Origin: Neoceratodus forsteri
Taxonomy: Eukaryota > Chordata > Ceratodontiformes > Ceratodontidae
Assembly (NCBI GenBank): GCA_016271365.2
Contig: CM057451.1
Span: forward strand, 368,425,501-368,489,500
Length of the DNA stretch: 64,000 nt
Reading direction: 5' to 3'
In this document: in pieces, positions 31,198 through 41,661 of the stretch
Position numbering within the stretch: the stretch's first letter is position 1
How the letters are laid out: the number at the start of each line of letters is the position of its first letter
Notes under the pieces: generated by a model
The model's database searches: none
Seen by the model: the letters and a program-made list of their open reading frames with translations, nothing else
What the model was told of the DNA's origin: nothing
Position numbers and translations under genes: made by a program

Positions 31198-31860
31198 ATT
31201 ACAAATGCAGTCATATTTTATACAAAAAAATGGATCCAGAAACTCTTACATTGGTGAGACTTCATGCATGAGGGCTAGTCATCCTAAAAACACAAATGTA
31301 ATTACTGGAAAGGCCTAAAACCATGATATACCATGAGCCATGGTTATCACAGTATCAGAAATTGCCCACAGCATTATGTGACTTCTAATATGTGGTATAC
31401 CATGAAGCTGTGATACCATGGCATCACTAGATGGTAGTGAGTTTTTTCTCCCACTTTTGTTCCGTTGACCTCCCTCCACCCATGGCAGCATTCTGGCCCA
31501 TCCCATCGCTTCTTATGCTAGCAGCAGCCCCGTGACAGAGGAGCCCACTCCCTGGCCCACTGCCGGGTTGCTGCAGTGGCAGAATGTGCCACCATCCCTC
31601 CCTGGCCTGCATGCATGCATGGCCATGGGCAGCACTTCTGTCAGATATGGCTATCTGACTAAATGTGCGAGAGTCCAGTCTGATCTTAGGTTGCCTGCAA
31701 GGAGGTATGATGCCCTTCCTCTGGGCATACCACCACACACAGGTGATTAGTTTGGTCATAGTGGAAAGAGCAAGGGTGTAGGAACTTGTAAATATGTCAA
31801 ATATACATATCCCTTTGGAAGTGAAATAAAATGAGAAGAAAAATGAGAATACCGATGTTT
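31198..31860. other. Unassigned interval right of D2
   Basis: AT-rich sequence with recurring ATACCATG/CCATGG motifs (31320-31425) that resemble the left flank of D2 (21240-21307). D2 may therefore have landed in an older repeat, but I could not fix its ends. No gene was recognised. Confidence 0.35.
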
Positions 31861-31864
31861 TAGA

Positions 31865-31993
31865 TTGTGCTGCTAACGACAGTATAAGTTGCTTTAAGTA
31901 ATTTGTTCAAGGTAAGTAGCTGTGGTGGGATTTAACCTGGATCTCCTAGTTCACAGTTCAGTGCTCTAACCATTAAACTACACTGCCTGTCAT
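31865..31993 (-). repeat. MIR/CORE-SINE-like element
   Basis: The minus strand reads GGCAGTGTAGTTTAATGGTT (A-box region), then GATCCAGGTTAAATCCCACC (B-box region), then CTACTTACCTTGAACAAATTACTTAA, matching the MIR core order. It is a diverged, old SINE in the intron upstream of the NCDN exon. Confidence 0.6.
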
Positions 31994-32585
31994 TATTAAT
32001 TGCAGGCAGTTAGTAATGGTGGCCTGGAAAGAGGATTCTTTTCTGAGATGGGAGCAAGAGTGTTGTCTCACATGCCCTTTGGGTGAGAGAACCATGATAT
32101 AATGGTGTGTAGTTGTAGACTCTGCTAATGCAATAGGTACCGCACTCTTTACTATGTATATAATCAATTTATAAAATATGAATATATGTTAAAATGCACA
32201 TTTTTCAAAACTTGCACATGAAGGCATTTTGTGGTTTTAGTAGACCCTTACTTGCAAGTTATCTTGCATAGATGACTTGGATCAGTCCTGGCGATTTATA
32301 AATAGATCATTTAAAAAAATAAAGAACATGAACAATTTAAAAGACAAGGAGAATTAAGAGTTTGAAATCCCAGAGGATAATTTGGAACAATTGAGAGGTT
32401 TGCTAGACCCTGTGAGGTCTGTCACTCTCCAAACTGATTACATCACCCAAGGAAAATTGGTTACTGCAGTTCCTGGATGTCTGGTCAAAGCAATGTCACA
32501 GGTGAGAGCCATGCTGGAACTGGCACATGAATCTGCATGTCTCAGCATTTCCCTTTTAAAGATCTTGTTTTCATGTTTGTTTTAG
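31994..32585. other. NCDN intron sequence upstream of the exon
   Basis: No repeat or gene recognised. A 67-residue open frame (32382-32585) abuts the exon but does not resemble neurochondrin and ends in the acceptor pyrimidine tract, so I treat it as intronic. The acceptor is a T-rich tract ending TTTTAG at 32580-32585. Confidence 0.5.
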
Positions 32586-32810
32586 GTTTCTGCTTCCTGG
32601 TTTGTGTCACCTAACAGCAGAGGATAGGCCGCGTAAAATTCTGATTACAGAAGGTGCGCCAGCATTGCTGCTACAGTACTTCTTGCGTCAGTGGAAGGCA
32701 TTTGGTTCTGCCCACCAGTCTTTGCCCACTCCATCGGATGTGGAAATAAGTCTGCAAACCAGCTGTGGAATCTTTCTCAACCTGGTGGTGACAGAACCGG
32801 ATTTGATAAG
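32586..32810 (+). CDS. NCDN: Neurochondrin (NCDN) internal exon
   Basis: Translation reads [59 protein letters not shown]. As I recall it, this closely follows vertebrate neurochondrin, with matching LLPGxCHLT, GAPxLLxxYFLxQW and [13 protein letters not shown] segments. Neurochondrin is a cytoplasmic leucine-rich neuronal protein involved in neurite outgrowth and receptor signalling. The exon follows an AG acceptor at 32584-32585 and ends before GTGTGT at 32811. It begins and ends in phase 2 (1 + 74 codons + 2) with no internal stop, so it looks functional rather than a retrocopy. Other exons are not visible in the window. Confidence 0.85.
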
Positions 32811-33234
32811 GTGTGTAGCAGGAACATGTTGTATTGGGTGGGGCCTGACAATTCTTCATCAGATTGAACAGAAATATCTCTTCAGATTTCTATTAGTTCA
32901 TCACCCTCCAGGAGATGAGGCTCCTAACATTACCCTTAAATTGACCACTTTTGGGCTTCAGGATGTGTCCCTGTGTCCTGCTGGAGCATATTGGATCAAA
33001 AAACTCTGCCTGTTTGGTCTTGTCTGTTCTTCACTATTGGGACTTGACAGACCTGACAGTTCTATGACCATAGCATTGAGTGCTGTCAGGAGGAGCTAAA
33101 AGGTTAATGAGACTATTCTCTGTTCTACCTTTTATTTTCTTCTTTCCTAACATTTTCTGCATATGTTGATACATCTGCAAGCTGCACCCGTCTTGTTTAA
33201 CTGCCTGGGAGCACTGGACCGAGGGTCCTTTTTC
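32811..33234. other. NCDN intron sequence downstream of the exon
   Basis: Starts with the GTGTGTAGC donor. The exon frame happens to stay open to 33099, but the extension shares nothing with neurochondrin and I read it as intron. No repeat recognised. Confidence 0.5.
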
Positions 33235-33584
33235 ACGCTGGACCTGGGCAAATTATGCAGTACAAAAATATGCCACATTCGACAGAAACATTAATTTACA
33301 GTTACAAGTACATAAGTCAAGCAAATACAATTTTAGTCACTTTTTAAAAACTTGAAGAGAACAATTAATGTGTAAAAATTCAGGTAAGCTATTCCAGAAT
33401 TGAGGAGCAGTTGCAATAAAAGCATATACTGTAAGCCAGCTGTAGTTTTACAAGATCCAACATGAAGAACAACTCCAGTTGATGACTGCAAACTGCGCAT
33501 CACATTCCTGATTGAAAGAAGATCAGAGAGTGGGGAAAGGGTGGAGTAAAAAATATCTTTAAAAACGAAACCAAAAAAATATTG
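33235..33584 (-). mobile_element. L2-like LINE 3' end, left of D5
   Basis: The minus strand encodes a C-terminal motif AFIATAPQFWNSLPEFL (about 33385-33435), the AP.LWNSLP signature of L2-group LINEs, then a short AT-rich 3' UTR to about 33235. The upstream part of an element in the same orientation lies at 43930-44880, right of D5, so D5 may have inserted into this LINE. Confidence 0.6.
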
Positions 33585-33596
33585 TTTCAAACAACA

Positions 33597-33720
33597 TGAA
33601 GTCTTGCTGTATTCTGACTAATGCAGTTAGTCCCAGCCTTTAAACTGCCCCGGAGAACAAAGGGTTAACTTTCTATGCAGAGCATAGAATGCTGAGCTCG
33701 AGCTCGGTTGATGTCTCTGT
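33597..33720. repeat. D5 left inverted terminal repeat
   Basis: AGTCTTGCTGTATTCTG...GGGTTAACTTTCTATGCAGAGC...GAGCTCGAGCTCGGTTGATG. It is complementary to 43018-43135 with few mismatches and contains small palindromes (TGCAGAGCATAG and GAGCTCGAGCTC). Confidence 0.85.
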
Positions 33721-34199
33721 CTGTTTCCATTTGAAATCTAACCGACAGATTCTTTACTCCGCCTCACTGAATAGTCGCTCTGGAGATTTCTCCTACAACT
33801 TGGTTCGAAAGTCAGTTGAAGTGTCTGTTTACTGTCGGTTTTTAACCAAAATTTATTTTCCACATAGTCGGTTCAGTCTCTGTGGTACGTGAGTACTAGA
33901 TAGGTTTTGTACTGTTTTTGCTGTGTGGAACTTGTAAAAGTGTGGATCGGTTCGGCTGAACCGATCAGTTGTTAAATCTTGTATCTTACTGTAGTGTTTG
34001 GTTACCGGTCCTTATCGGTTCTAAAAAAAAAAAACGTGTTTGACGCAGTTTTTTTTTCCAACATTCGTGACACGGTTAGGAACCGATAAGAGAGTCTTGC
34101 CTGGCGGTTGCCGAAAAAAGGGTAAATTGGTTTGGTTGGCCTTGTCTGAGAAACCCAAGAAAAAAAACCGGGCCCACTGGGTTTCAACACTGCAGTGAG

Positions 34200-35745
34200 T
34201 GTGGGGAGGTCTTTAATAAGGCCGATCCTCACACCACCTGTGTTTATTGTCTGGGGTTTGAATACCTCGATTCAGACTGCCAAATTTGTAAAAACTTTCC
34301 CAAATCTACCCTTGAGAAGAGATTAGGTAGACTGAGGGAAAAGGTGGCCGAGAAGTCCGCTGACCTGGATGGCCAGCCTGGTTCGGTTCCGACCGAACCA
34401 GAAGGAGTGCTCTCTGACCAGGGCGATACTTCTTCGGGCAAAAGGAGAGCTGATCCCGAGGGTTTGGTTCCTACAAAAAGAAAACGCAAAGAAAAATTGT
34501 CCGGTTCGGATCCAGAAGTCCATGTTCCGACCGCCGAGGAAATAGCCAGAGCGATTTGGATTGTGGAATCGCTTCGACCGGTTCCGACCGATCCGGCACC
34601 TTTTGGCAGGGGCTCGGTTCAGTCAGTTCCCCCAGTTCACGATTATACCCCTGAAGAAATTTTATGAACCGGAGTTTGAGGAGGAGGGGGAGTTTGAGGG
34701 TGACGATGGTGATGTGAAAGTCTGGATGTGCCTGTTGAACCAGACATCTCCCCAGACAGACCTTCAGGTGTATCCCCTTCTAGGCTTTCTGAGTCCCCTT
34801 CCCACTGTATGTTCTACAGAAAGGTGGCTGAGACTCTCCAGCTTCCTATGGAGGATGCAATGGAGGATCAAAAGGAGCCTGATTTTGTGGAAATGATGGA
34901 CATCCCAGAGTCCAGGAGACTGTCTATTCCCCTTCACAAATCTTTTGGGAAGCAGACACAAAAAATCTTGAAGTCTCCCAATTCTATACCTCCTGTTGAT
35001 AGAAGGATGGACAAGAGGTACACACTTTCAGGCTCAGATATGGAGTTTTTATATCAGCAGTGCAGCCATGTTGGGGTTGTGCAGGCTGCTGCCTGTGATA
35101 AGGCAAACATTCCCTTGGCTTCACACACACCCCCCCCCCCGACAAAGACTCCAGGAAGATTGATGCCATGGCAAAAAAACAGTACATGACATCTTCCTTG
35201 GGACTCAGGCAGGCGAATTATATGGCCTGTACAGTACCAGAAGTCCAGGTGGGACACTGTACTGGCACTGGCTAAGCAGGCCTCCCCCCAGCTAGCCAAG
35301 GAGCTGGAGGAGGTGGCTGCAGATGGGATCGAGACATCAAAAGTTCAGTTTCATGCTGCTGTGGACTCCAGTGATGTGTCATCAAGAGTCATGGCTACAT
35401 CTGTGGCTCTTCAGAGAATGGCTTGGCTCAGATGTACTAGCCTCTCACAGGATACCCAGGCTAAGGCCATGGATTTTCCTGTAGTGGGTAATTCTCTGTT
35501 TGGGGAGCAGACGGAGAATTAAATGAAGAAAATGGATGAGTACAGGAGTGCTCAGGCCAAAGAAAGGCAGGCAACTCCTCAAAGGCAGCAGTCTAGGGGC
35601 AGGCCTTTTCATAGGCCTTTTTACCAAGCACAGGCCTCTTCTCCCTTTTCACAGAGGGGGTTCTTCAGAGGGAGAGGCAGAAGGGGGATGAGCAGGACTA
35701 TATCCACTCCTCAGCCTAAGGCCCCTGCCAAGCAGACACCCTGAT
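34200..35745 (+). pseudogene. D5 gag-like ORF
   Basis: The N-terminal Cys/His module, in the frame starting ~34210, reads DPHTTCVYCLGFEYLDSDCQ then ICKNF. A coiled-coil-like EKRLGRLREKVAEKSADLDG follows. A basic KRKRKEK cluster at ~34475 resembles a nuclear localisation signal. The C-terminal domain (34728-35520) includes DKRYTLSGSDMEFLYQQCSH and ALQRMAWLRCTSLSQDTQAK, and the end (35523-35744) is Arg/Gly/Phe-rich. Two frameshifts are apparent. It lacks the long proline-rich repeat tract of D1-D4. Confidence 0.65.
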
Positions 35746-35779
35746 GGGCCTGCCCAGGTCGACTCTCCTATACCAGTAG

Positions 35780-37240
35780 GGGGCAGGCTGACTTACTTCG
35801 TCCAGGACTGGATGTCTGTTACATCAGACAAGTGGGTCCTGGAAGTAGTAAGCCTAAGTAAACTGGATCTCAGCTTCAAAAAATTTCCAAAGATGAGAGC
35901 CAGATCTTTCCCATCTGCAGGTCTCTCAGAAACCCTTGCCCTAGAGGCAGAGGTTTCATCTCTGCTGGCTTTGAGGGCCATAGATAGAGTACCTACCCTA
36001 CACTGGGGCAAAGGTCTGTACTCCAGGTACTTCCTTACCCCAAAAAAGACAGGGGAGTGGCAACGTATCCTAGACCTAAGATACCTAAACAAACATCTTT
36101 TAAAACCAAAGTTCAAGATGGTAACTCTGGGAATAATCCTTCCCTCTGTAAGGCCAGGGGACTTGCTACCCTCCCTGGACCTCAAAGATGCCTATTTTTA
36201 CATTCCCATCAGGTGCTCCCACAGAAAGTACCTCAGGTTCGAGTTGCCCTCAGGCCACTATCAGTTCAGTGCAATGCCCTTTGGCCTAACTTCAGCCCCA
36301 AGGGTCTTCACAAAGTGCCTGGCAGTAGTAGTTACCTTTTTAAGGAGGCAAAATATTTCCATTTTTCCATACCTGGACGACTGGCTAATAGTGGGTCAGT
36401 CTCCAGACCAAGTCAAAGTCAGACCTGCAAGTGACCCAGCAAGTGCTCACTTCTCTAGGATTTCTTCTCAGTCTTCCCAAGACCGTTCTTGAGCCTGTCC
36501 AGCTTCTCACCTGTATAGGGGCAGAGCTGGATACGGTCAAAGCAAGAGCCTTTCTTCCCCTGGGCAGGGCAAGAGTTCTTACAGAGCTGGCTTCTTCCTT
36601 CAGCCTTCAAGTGTCCCGACCAGCAAGGCATTTCCTTCAACTCTTGGGCCACATGGCAGCCTCTACAGCAGTGGTCCAAGGGGCAAGATTCCAGATGAGG
36701 GACATTCAGTTCCATCTGAGGGCCTTTTGGTCCCAAAAGAAGGATTCCCTTACCAAACTGATTCCAGTGACTCGGACCCTGATCCAAGCCCTTGAATGGT
36801 GGCAGGATCAGGACAGTTTAAGGCAAGGGGTTCCATTTGCCACTCAGTCTCATTCAGTGGTCCTTACCACGGATGCTTCTCTTCTGGGCTGGGGAGCCCA
36901 TCTGGGGGCCCTCACTGCCTAGGGACTGTGGTCCCCTCAGGGATCTCTTCTCCATATCAGTCTCCTAGAACTCAGGGCAGTTTTTCTGGCCCTGCAAGCC
37001 TTCTGTCAGTCAGTACAGAACAAGGTGGTTCAGGTCCGAGCAGACAGTACCACCACCATGTGGTACATCAGCAAGCAGGTAGGCACTCGGTCTACAGCCT
37101 TGTGCACAGAAGCCATGAAGTTGTGGTCCCTGGCAAATTCCCTGCAAACCTCTCTGATAGCAGTTCACCTTCCAGGGAAGGACAGTGTGCTAGCAGATGC
37201 ACTGAGCAGGATCTCACAGGGCCATCACGAATGGTCCCAT
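35780..37240 (+). pseudogene. D5 reverse transcriptase and RNase H
   Basis: The RT frame 35812-36420 has GLYSRYFLTPKKTGEWQR, ILDLRYLNKHL, LDLKDAYFYIPI, HYQFSAMPFGLTSAPRVFTK and FPYLDDWLIVG with the catalytic YLDD intact (about 36370). A frameshift near 36420 moves to 36431-36922 with the RT thumb and RNase H start LTTDASLLGWGAHLG. After a stop, LLELRAVFLALQAF, VRADSTTTMWYISKQ and VLADALSRI supply the other acidic RNase H residues. Confidence 0.85.
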
Positions 37241-37289
37241 GACCCTCTGGTATTGAAGGTGATTTTTTTCAGGGTGGGGCACTCCAGAG

Positions 37290-37652
37290 ATGGATCTTTT
37301 TGCAGCCACAGACAATCACCAACTTCCTCTCTTTTGTTGCAGACCCCCAGTCTTGGGCTCAGTCCCCCTGGATGCTCTGGTTCTGAACTGGGAAGCGAAA
37401 TTTCTGTATGCTTTCCCTCCCTTCCCCCTTCTGTTCAGAGTTTTAGTCAAGATAAGGTCACAACCTTGCAAAGTGATTCTGATTGCTCCAGACTGGCCCA
37501 GACAGCCCTGGTACCCCCTGTTGCTGTCCCTAGCAGTCCATTTTCCCTTGTCTCTTCCCAGGAATTACAACCTGTTAACTTCCTCTCAGGGGAGGATTTG
37601 GTACCCCAATCTTCAGTCTCTCAGTCTCAAGGCATGGCTCTTGAAGAGTTAG
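37290..37652 (+). pseudogene. D5 Dam-like region
   Basis: A 120-residue frame, MDLFAATDNHQLPLFCCRPP ... LYAFPPFPLLFRVLVKI ... VILIAPDWPRQPWYPLL. It occupies the position between RNase H and recombinase where DIRS elements carry the region described as Dam-like methyltransferase. Conserved features across D2, D3 and D5 are DLFA, N..LP.FC, DAL..W, YAFP and ILIA. The enzymatic role is family knowledge, and an active-site motif is not clearly visible. Confidence 0.6.
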
Positions 37653-37654
37653 AG

Positions 37655-38664
37655 TTTGCAGTTTTGCATCTGTCTCAAGGGGTTCTGGATATTCTCAAAG
37701 CTTCTTGAAAGCCCTCCACCAGAAAGACTTACAACTCCAAATGGAAGAGATTCAGCATTTGGTGTTCTAAGAAGCATATTTCTCCAGACACTGCTGAATT
37801 GCCTACAGTTCTGGACTGTATGGTACATCTTAATGGCCTAGGCCTCAGACCAGCTACTCTCAAGGTACACTTGTCAGCTGGTTCTGCTTTTCTGTCAGTG
37901 GGGAAGTCTTCCTCACTATCATCTCATCCTATATTCTGTAAATTTTTTAAGGGATTGCTTCATACCAATCCTCCCTTTAGAGACCCTGCCCCTATCTGGG
38001 ATTTAAATGTTTGCATTGCTCAACTTGTACAATCTCCTTTTGATCCTATGTCCTCAGCAGAGCTTAAGTACTTGACTTGGAAAACTGTGTTTTTGGTAGC
38101 CATTACCTCTGCCAGACGTATCAGTGAACTGCAAGCCCTGTCAGTGGAACCTGATTTTATCTCCTTTCACAGAGATAAAGTGGTCCTTAGAACCAAAAGA
38201 AGGTTCTTGCCCAAAGTAGTTTCAGATTTCCACTTGAACCAGTCTGTGTCTCTTCCTGTTTTCTTCACTGATCATTCTTCCTCGGGAGAGAGGAGGCTAC
38301 ACAGTTTAGATGTTAAAAGAGCCCTTAGCTACTACATAGAGCATACCAAGGGTCACAGGTTTGACTCCCTCCAGTTCCTCACTTATGGAGAAGTGGGAAA
38401 GGGCAAACCTGCCGCCAAGAGAACTATTGCCTGGTGGATTGTGTCTTGTATACAATTCTGCTATGAGAAACTGGGAAAGATTTCACCCTCAGGCCTGAGG
38501 GCTCACTCTACAAGAGGTACAGCTGCTTCCCTGGCTGCTGCCAGGGATAGTAATCACTTAGAAATCTGTCAAGCAGCCACCTGGAAAACGGTCCATACAT
38601 TCACCAAGCACTATTCTCTGGATATCCAGGCTAGGAGTGATGCTCGGTTTGGCACAGCAGTACT
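37655..38664 (+). pseudogene. D5 tyrosine recombinase, 3' end cut by CR1
   Basis: The frame 37799-38664 is open for ~289 residues. The catalytic core is complete by motif: arginine I in ITSARRISELQAL (about 38100-38140), H-x-x-R as HSTRGTAASLA (about 38510) and the tyrosine in HTFTKHYSLDIQ (about 38595-38630). The N-terminal core-binding part begins after a frameshift near 37700. CR1-epsilon inserted in the last codons replaces the C-terminus with HRNIEFDGR and a stop. The enzyme would integrate circular element DNA. Confidence 0.8.
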
Positions 38665-38899
38665 TCAACATAGAAACATAGAATTTGACGGCAGATAAGG
38701 ACCGCTTGGCCCACCCAGTCTGCCCATTTCCCTACCTAATGGATAAGCTGCAGATCCTAGTTAACCAGCAGCCTACTTCTTTCTACCCCCACCCCCTAGA
38801 ATTGCCTTATGGCTGTCCCATGCATGCTTGAATTCAACCACTGTTTTTGACTCCACAACCTCCTCTGGAAGGCCATTCCATGCATCCACAACCCTCTCT

Positions 38900-41560
38900 G
38901 TGAAAAAATACTTCCTTACATTACCTCTGAGCCGCCCCTCCCCATCTTCAAATTGTGCCCCTTGTTCTTGCACACCTCTTTTTGAAAGATGCTACCCTCT
39001 TGGACTTTGTTGATTCCCTTGAGGTACTTGAACGTTTCTGTCATGTCCCCCCTCTCCCTCCTTTCCTCGAGGCTATACATATTAAGCTCCTTTAGTCTCT
39101 CTTCATATGTCTTCCGGTGCAGACCCTGCACCATTTTAGTTGCCCTCCTCTGGACAGCTTCCATCTTGTCTATGTCCTTGCGGAGATTGGGTCTCCAGAA
39201 CTGCATACAGTACTCCAGATGGGGTCTCACCAGCTGTCTGTACAGAGGGATAACAACTTCCTGTTTTCTACTGGTGATGCCTCTCCCTATGCATCCCAGT
39301 ATCCCCAGCCCTCCTTACTGCCCTCTCACATTGCTTACCCACCTTTAAGTCATCTGATATGACTACCCCAGGTCCCTTTCCATTTTTGTTGTTGTTAGTA
39401 TCTCACCCCCCATTGTGTACTCTTCCCTGGGTTTTGTTTCCCAGGTGCATTACCTGCACTTCTTAGCATTAAATCTAAGCTGCGTACATTTGACCATTCC
39501 TCTAACCTTGCCAAGTCCCTTCTCATCCTTTCCACCCCACCTTGTGCATCAACTCTGTTGCAGATCTTTGTGTCATCTGCAAAGAGACATACTTTTCTTC
39601 CAGTCCCTCTGCAATGTAAGCACAAAGACATTGAAGAGGACCGATCTAATACCAACCCTGCGGCACCCCACTAGAACCCCTCTTTCTTCAGAGGACTCCA
39701 TTTACTATTACCCTCTGTGTCCTATTCTCCAACCAATTCTTTACCAGGCTATCTTCTTGGGACCCACTCCCAGGCTGGCTAACCTGTATATTAATCTGTT
39801 GTGTGGGACTGAGTCAAATGCCTTGCTAAAGTCTAGGTAGGCCATGTCCACAGCCCCTCCCTGATCTACTACTTTGGTCACCCAGTCAAAGAAATCTATT
39901 AGATTCGTCTGGCATGATCTTCCTGCTGTGAATCCATGCTGCCTTGGGTCCTGTGCCCCTCTGGCCTCTAGGTACTTGACAATTCTTTCCTTCAGAAGTG
40001 ATTCCTCATTTTCCCTATCACTGAGGTTAAACTAACAGGTCTGTAGTTTCCTGCTTCTGCCCTGCTCCCACTTTTGTGAAGGGGAATCACATCTGCCTCC
40101 TCCAGTCCTCAGGTACCATCCCATCCTCCCATGATTTGTTAAAGAGGGTAGTCAGTGGTGTCACTAGTTCTACCCTTAGTTCTTTTAGAATTCTGGGATG
40201 AATCCCATCAGGCCCCATTGCTTTGTCCACCTTCAGTTTTAAGAGTTCTTTCAGAACCCTTTCTTCTGTAAATGGGCTGGTATCAACTTCTGTATCCAGA
40301 GTGTTTCTATTGTTTGTTTTAGGTACCTCCCCCTCTTCATTTGTAAATACTGAGCAAAAATATTTGTTTAGTATCTCTTTCCACAGTCACCCTCTGCCCA
40401 CCCTCCCCTTTATTAAGCCTCACTATCCCTCCTTAGTCTTCCTTCGCTCCTGATGTACCTAAAAGGTTTTATCCCCTTCTTAACTGAGTTGGCTATCTTT
40501 TCCTTGGTTCGGCCTTGCTGTTCTGACTGCCTTCCCAGCTTCCTTTTGCTTTAACTGATACAATTCTCTGTCCTGCTCCTTCTGTGATTCATTGTACTTT
40601 CTGAATGCTTTCTTTTTCTCTTGAACCTTCACTGCCACATCCTTTGAGAACCATAGTGGTTTCTTACATCGTTTTGTTTTGTTTATTTGCTTCACACAAA
40701 GGCTTGTTGCCTCTGTGATGGCAGTTTTTATTATTCCCCATTGTTCTTCCACCCCTCCTTCCTGCCCATTTGCTAGTGCATTCTTTAGGCACGCACCCAT
40801 TTTGGCAAAGTCAGCACTCCTGAAGTCCAGTACTTTTGCCTTTGTATGGCTTGACTCTATTGCTGTGTTTATTGTGAACCATACTGTTCGATGGTCGCTA
40901 GTTCCCAGATGGCTACCCACTTCTACATCTGTGATCCTCTCTCCATCTCCATTTGAGAGAACCAGGTCTAAGATTGCTCCCTCTCAAGTGGGTTCCAATA
41001 CTAGTTGTCTAAGGCATGCCCCTTGTAGGGCATCTAGAATAACCCCACTCTTAGAAGTGGCTGCTGCAACTGCACTCCAGTTAACATCTAGCATATTCAG
41101 ATCACCCATCAGCAATATCTCCCCTTTATCTGCCATTCTAAGTATACTTTCTATCATTTCCTTGTCCATTTCCTTCCCCTGAGAGGGGGGTCTGTATACA
41201 ACCCCTATGTGGATTGTGTTGCCATTGCCTGCCTCCAAATTGACCCACAGTGCTTCTTCTCCTCCCTGTTTACTCTTTTGTTCTGTTGCTTTGATTCCTT
41301 CTCTTATGTAGAGAGCTACTCCTCCTCCTCTTTTACCCTCCCTGTCCCTCCTGTAGATAGTGTATCTTGGTATGTTTACGTCCCAGTCATGGTTCTGTGT
41401 GTACCATGTTTCTGTGACTGCCACGATATCCAGATGTTCCTTCTCCATCAAGGCCACTAATTCAGGAAGCTGGTTACCCAGACTACGGGCATTGGTACTT
41501 ATTGCTCTCCATTTCTTGATGGCTTTACCTTCTGTAGCAGCTTCCCCCACTGACCTTTCT
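38900..41560 (-). pseudogene. CR1-epsilon ORF2 (endonuclease and RT), broken
   Basis: The endonuclease frame 40984-41550 has STNARSLGNQLPELVALMEK, VAVTETWYTQ, GVVYRPPSQG and LLMGDLNMLDVNW. After a frameshift near 40980, VGSHLGTSDHRTVWF supplies the SDH motif (about 40890-40920). The RT region (39380-40230) is cut by several frameshifts. KVCLFADDTKICN (about 39560-39600) keeps the catalytic aspartates, and the C-terminal MRPHLEYCMQFWRP block is at 39190-39230. Confidence 0.8.
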
Positions 41561-41661
41561 ACCTTTGTCTTTTTCTCATTTAGTACCCTGTTTTGTAGGG
41601 GGAGGCTGGGATTTTCCTGCTGCTTATCCGCTGCGTCTCCCTTGACTAGTTTAAAAGCTTG

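Noticed and set aside
32811..33099. Open continuation of the NCDN exon frame
   Set aside because: It begins with a good donor (GTGTGT) and the translation shares nothing with neurochondrin, so it is most likely intron that is open by chance.
37290..37652. Restriction-modification methyltransferase
   Set aside because: The block belongs to a retrotransposon, has no restriction partner and lacks a clear catalytic motif.
37655..38664. Prophage or bacterial integrase
   Set aside because: The tyrosine recombinase sits after RT, RNase H and a Dam-like block between inverted repeats, which is the DIRS arrangement.
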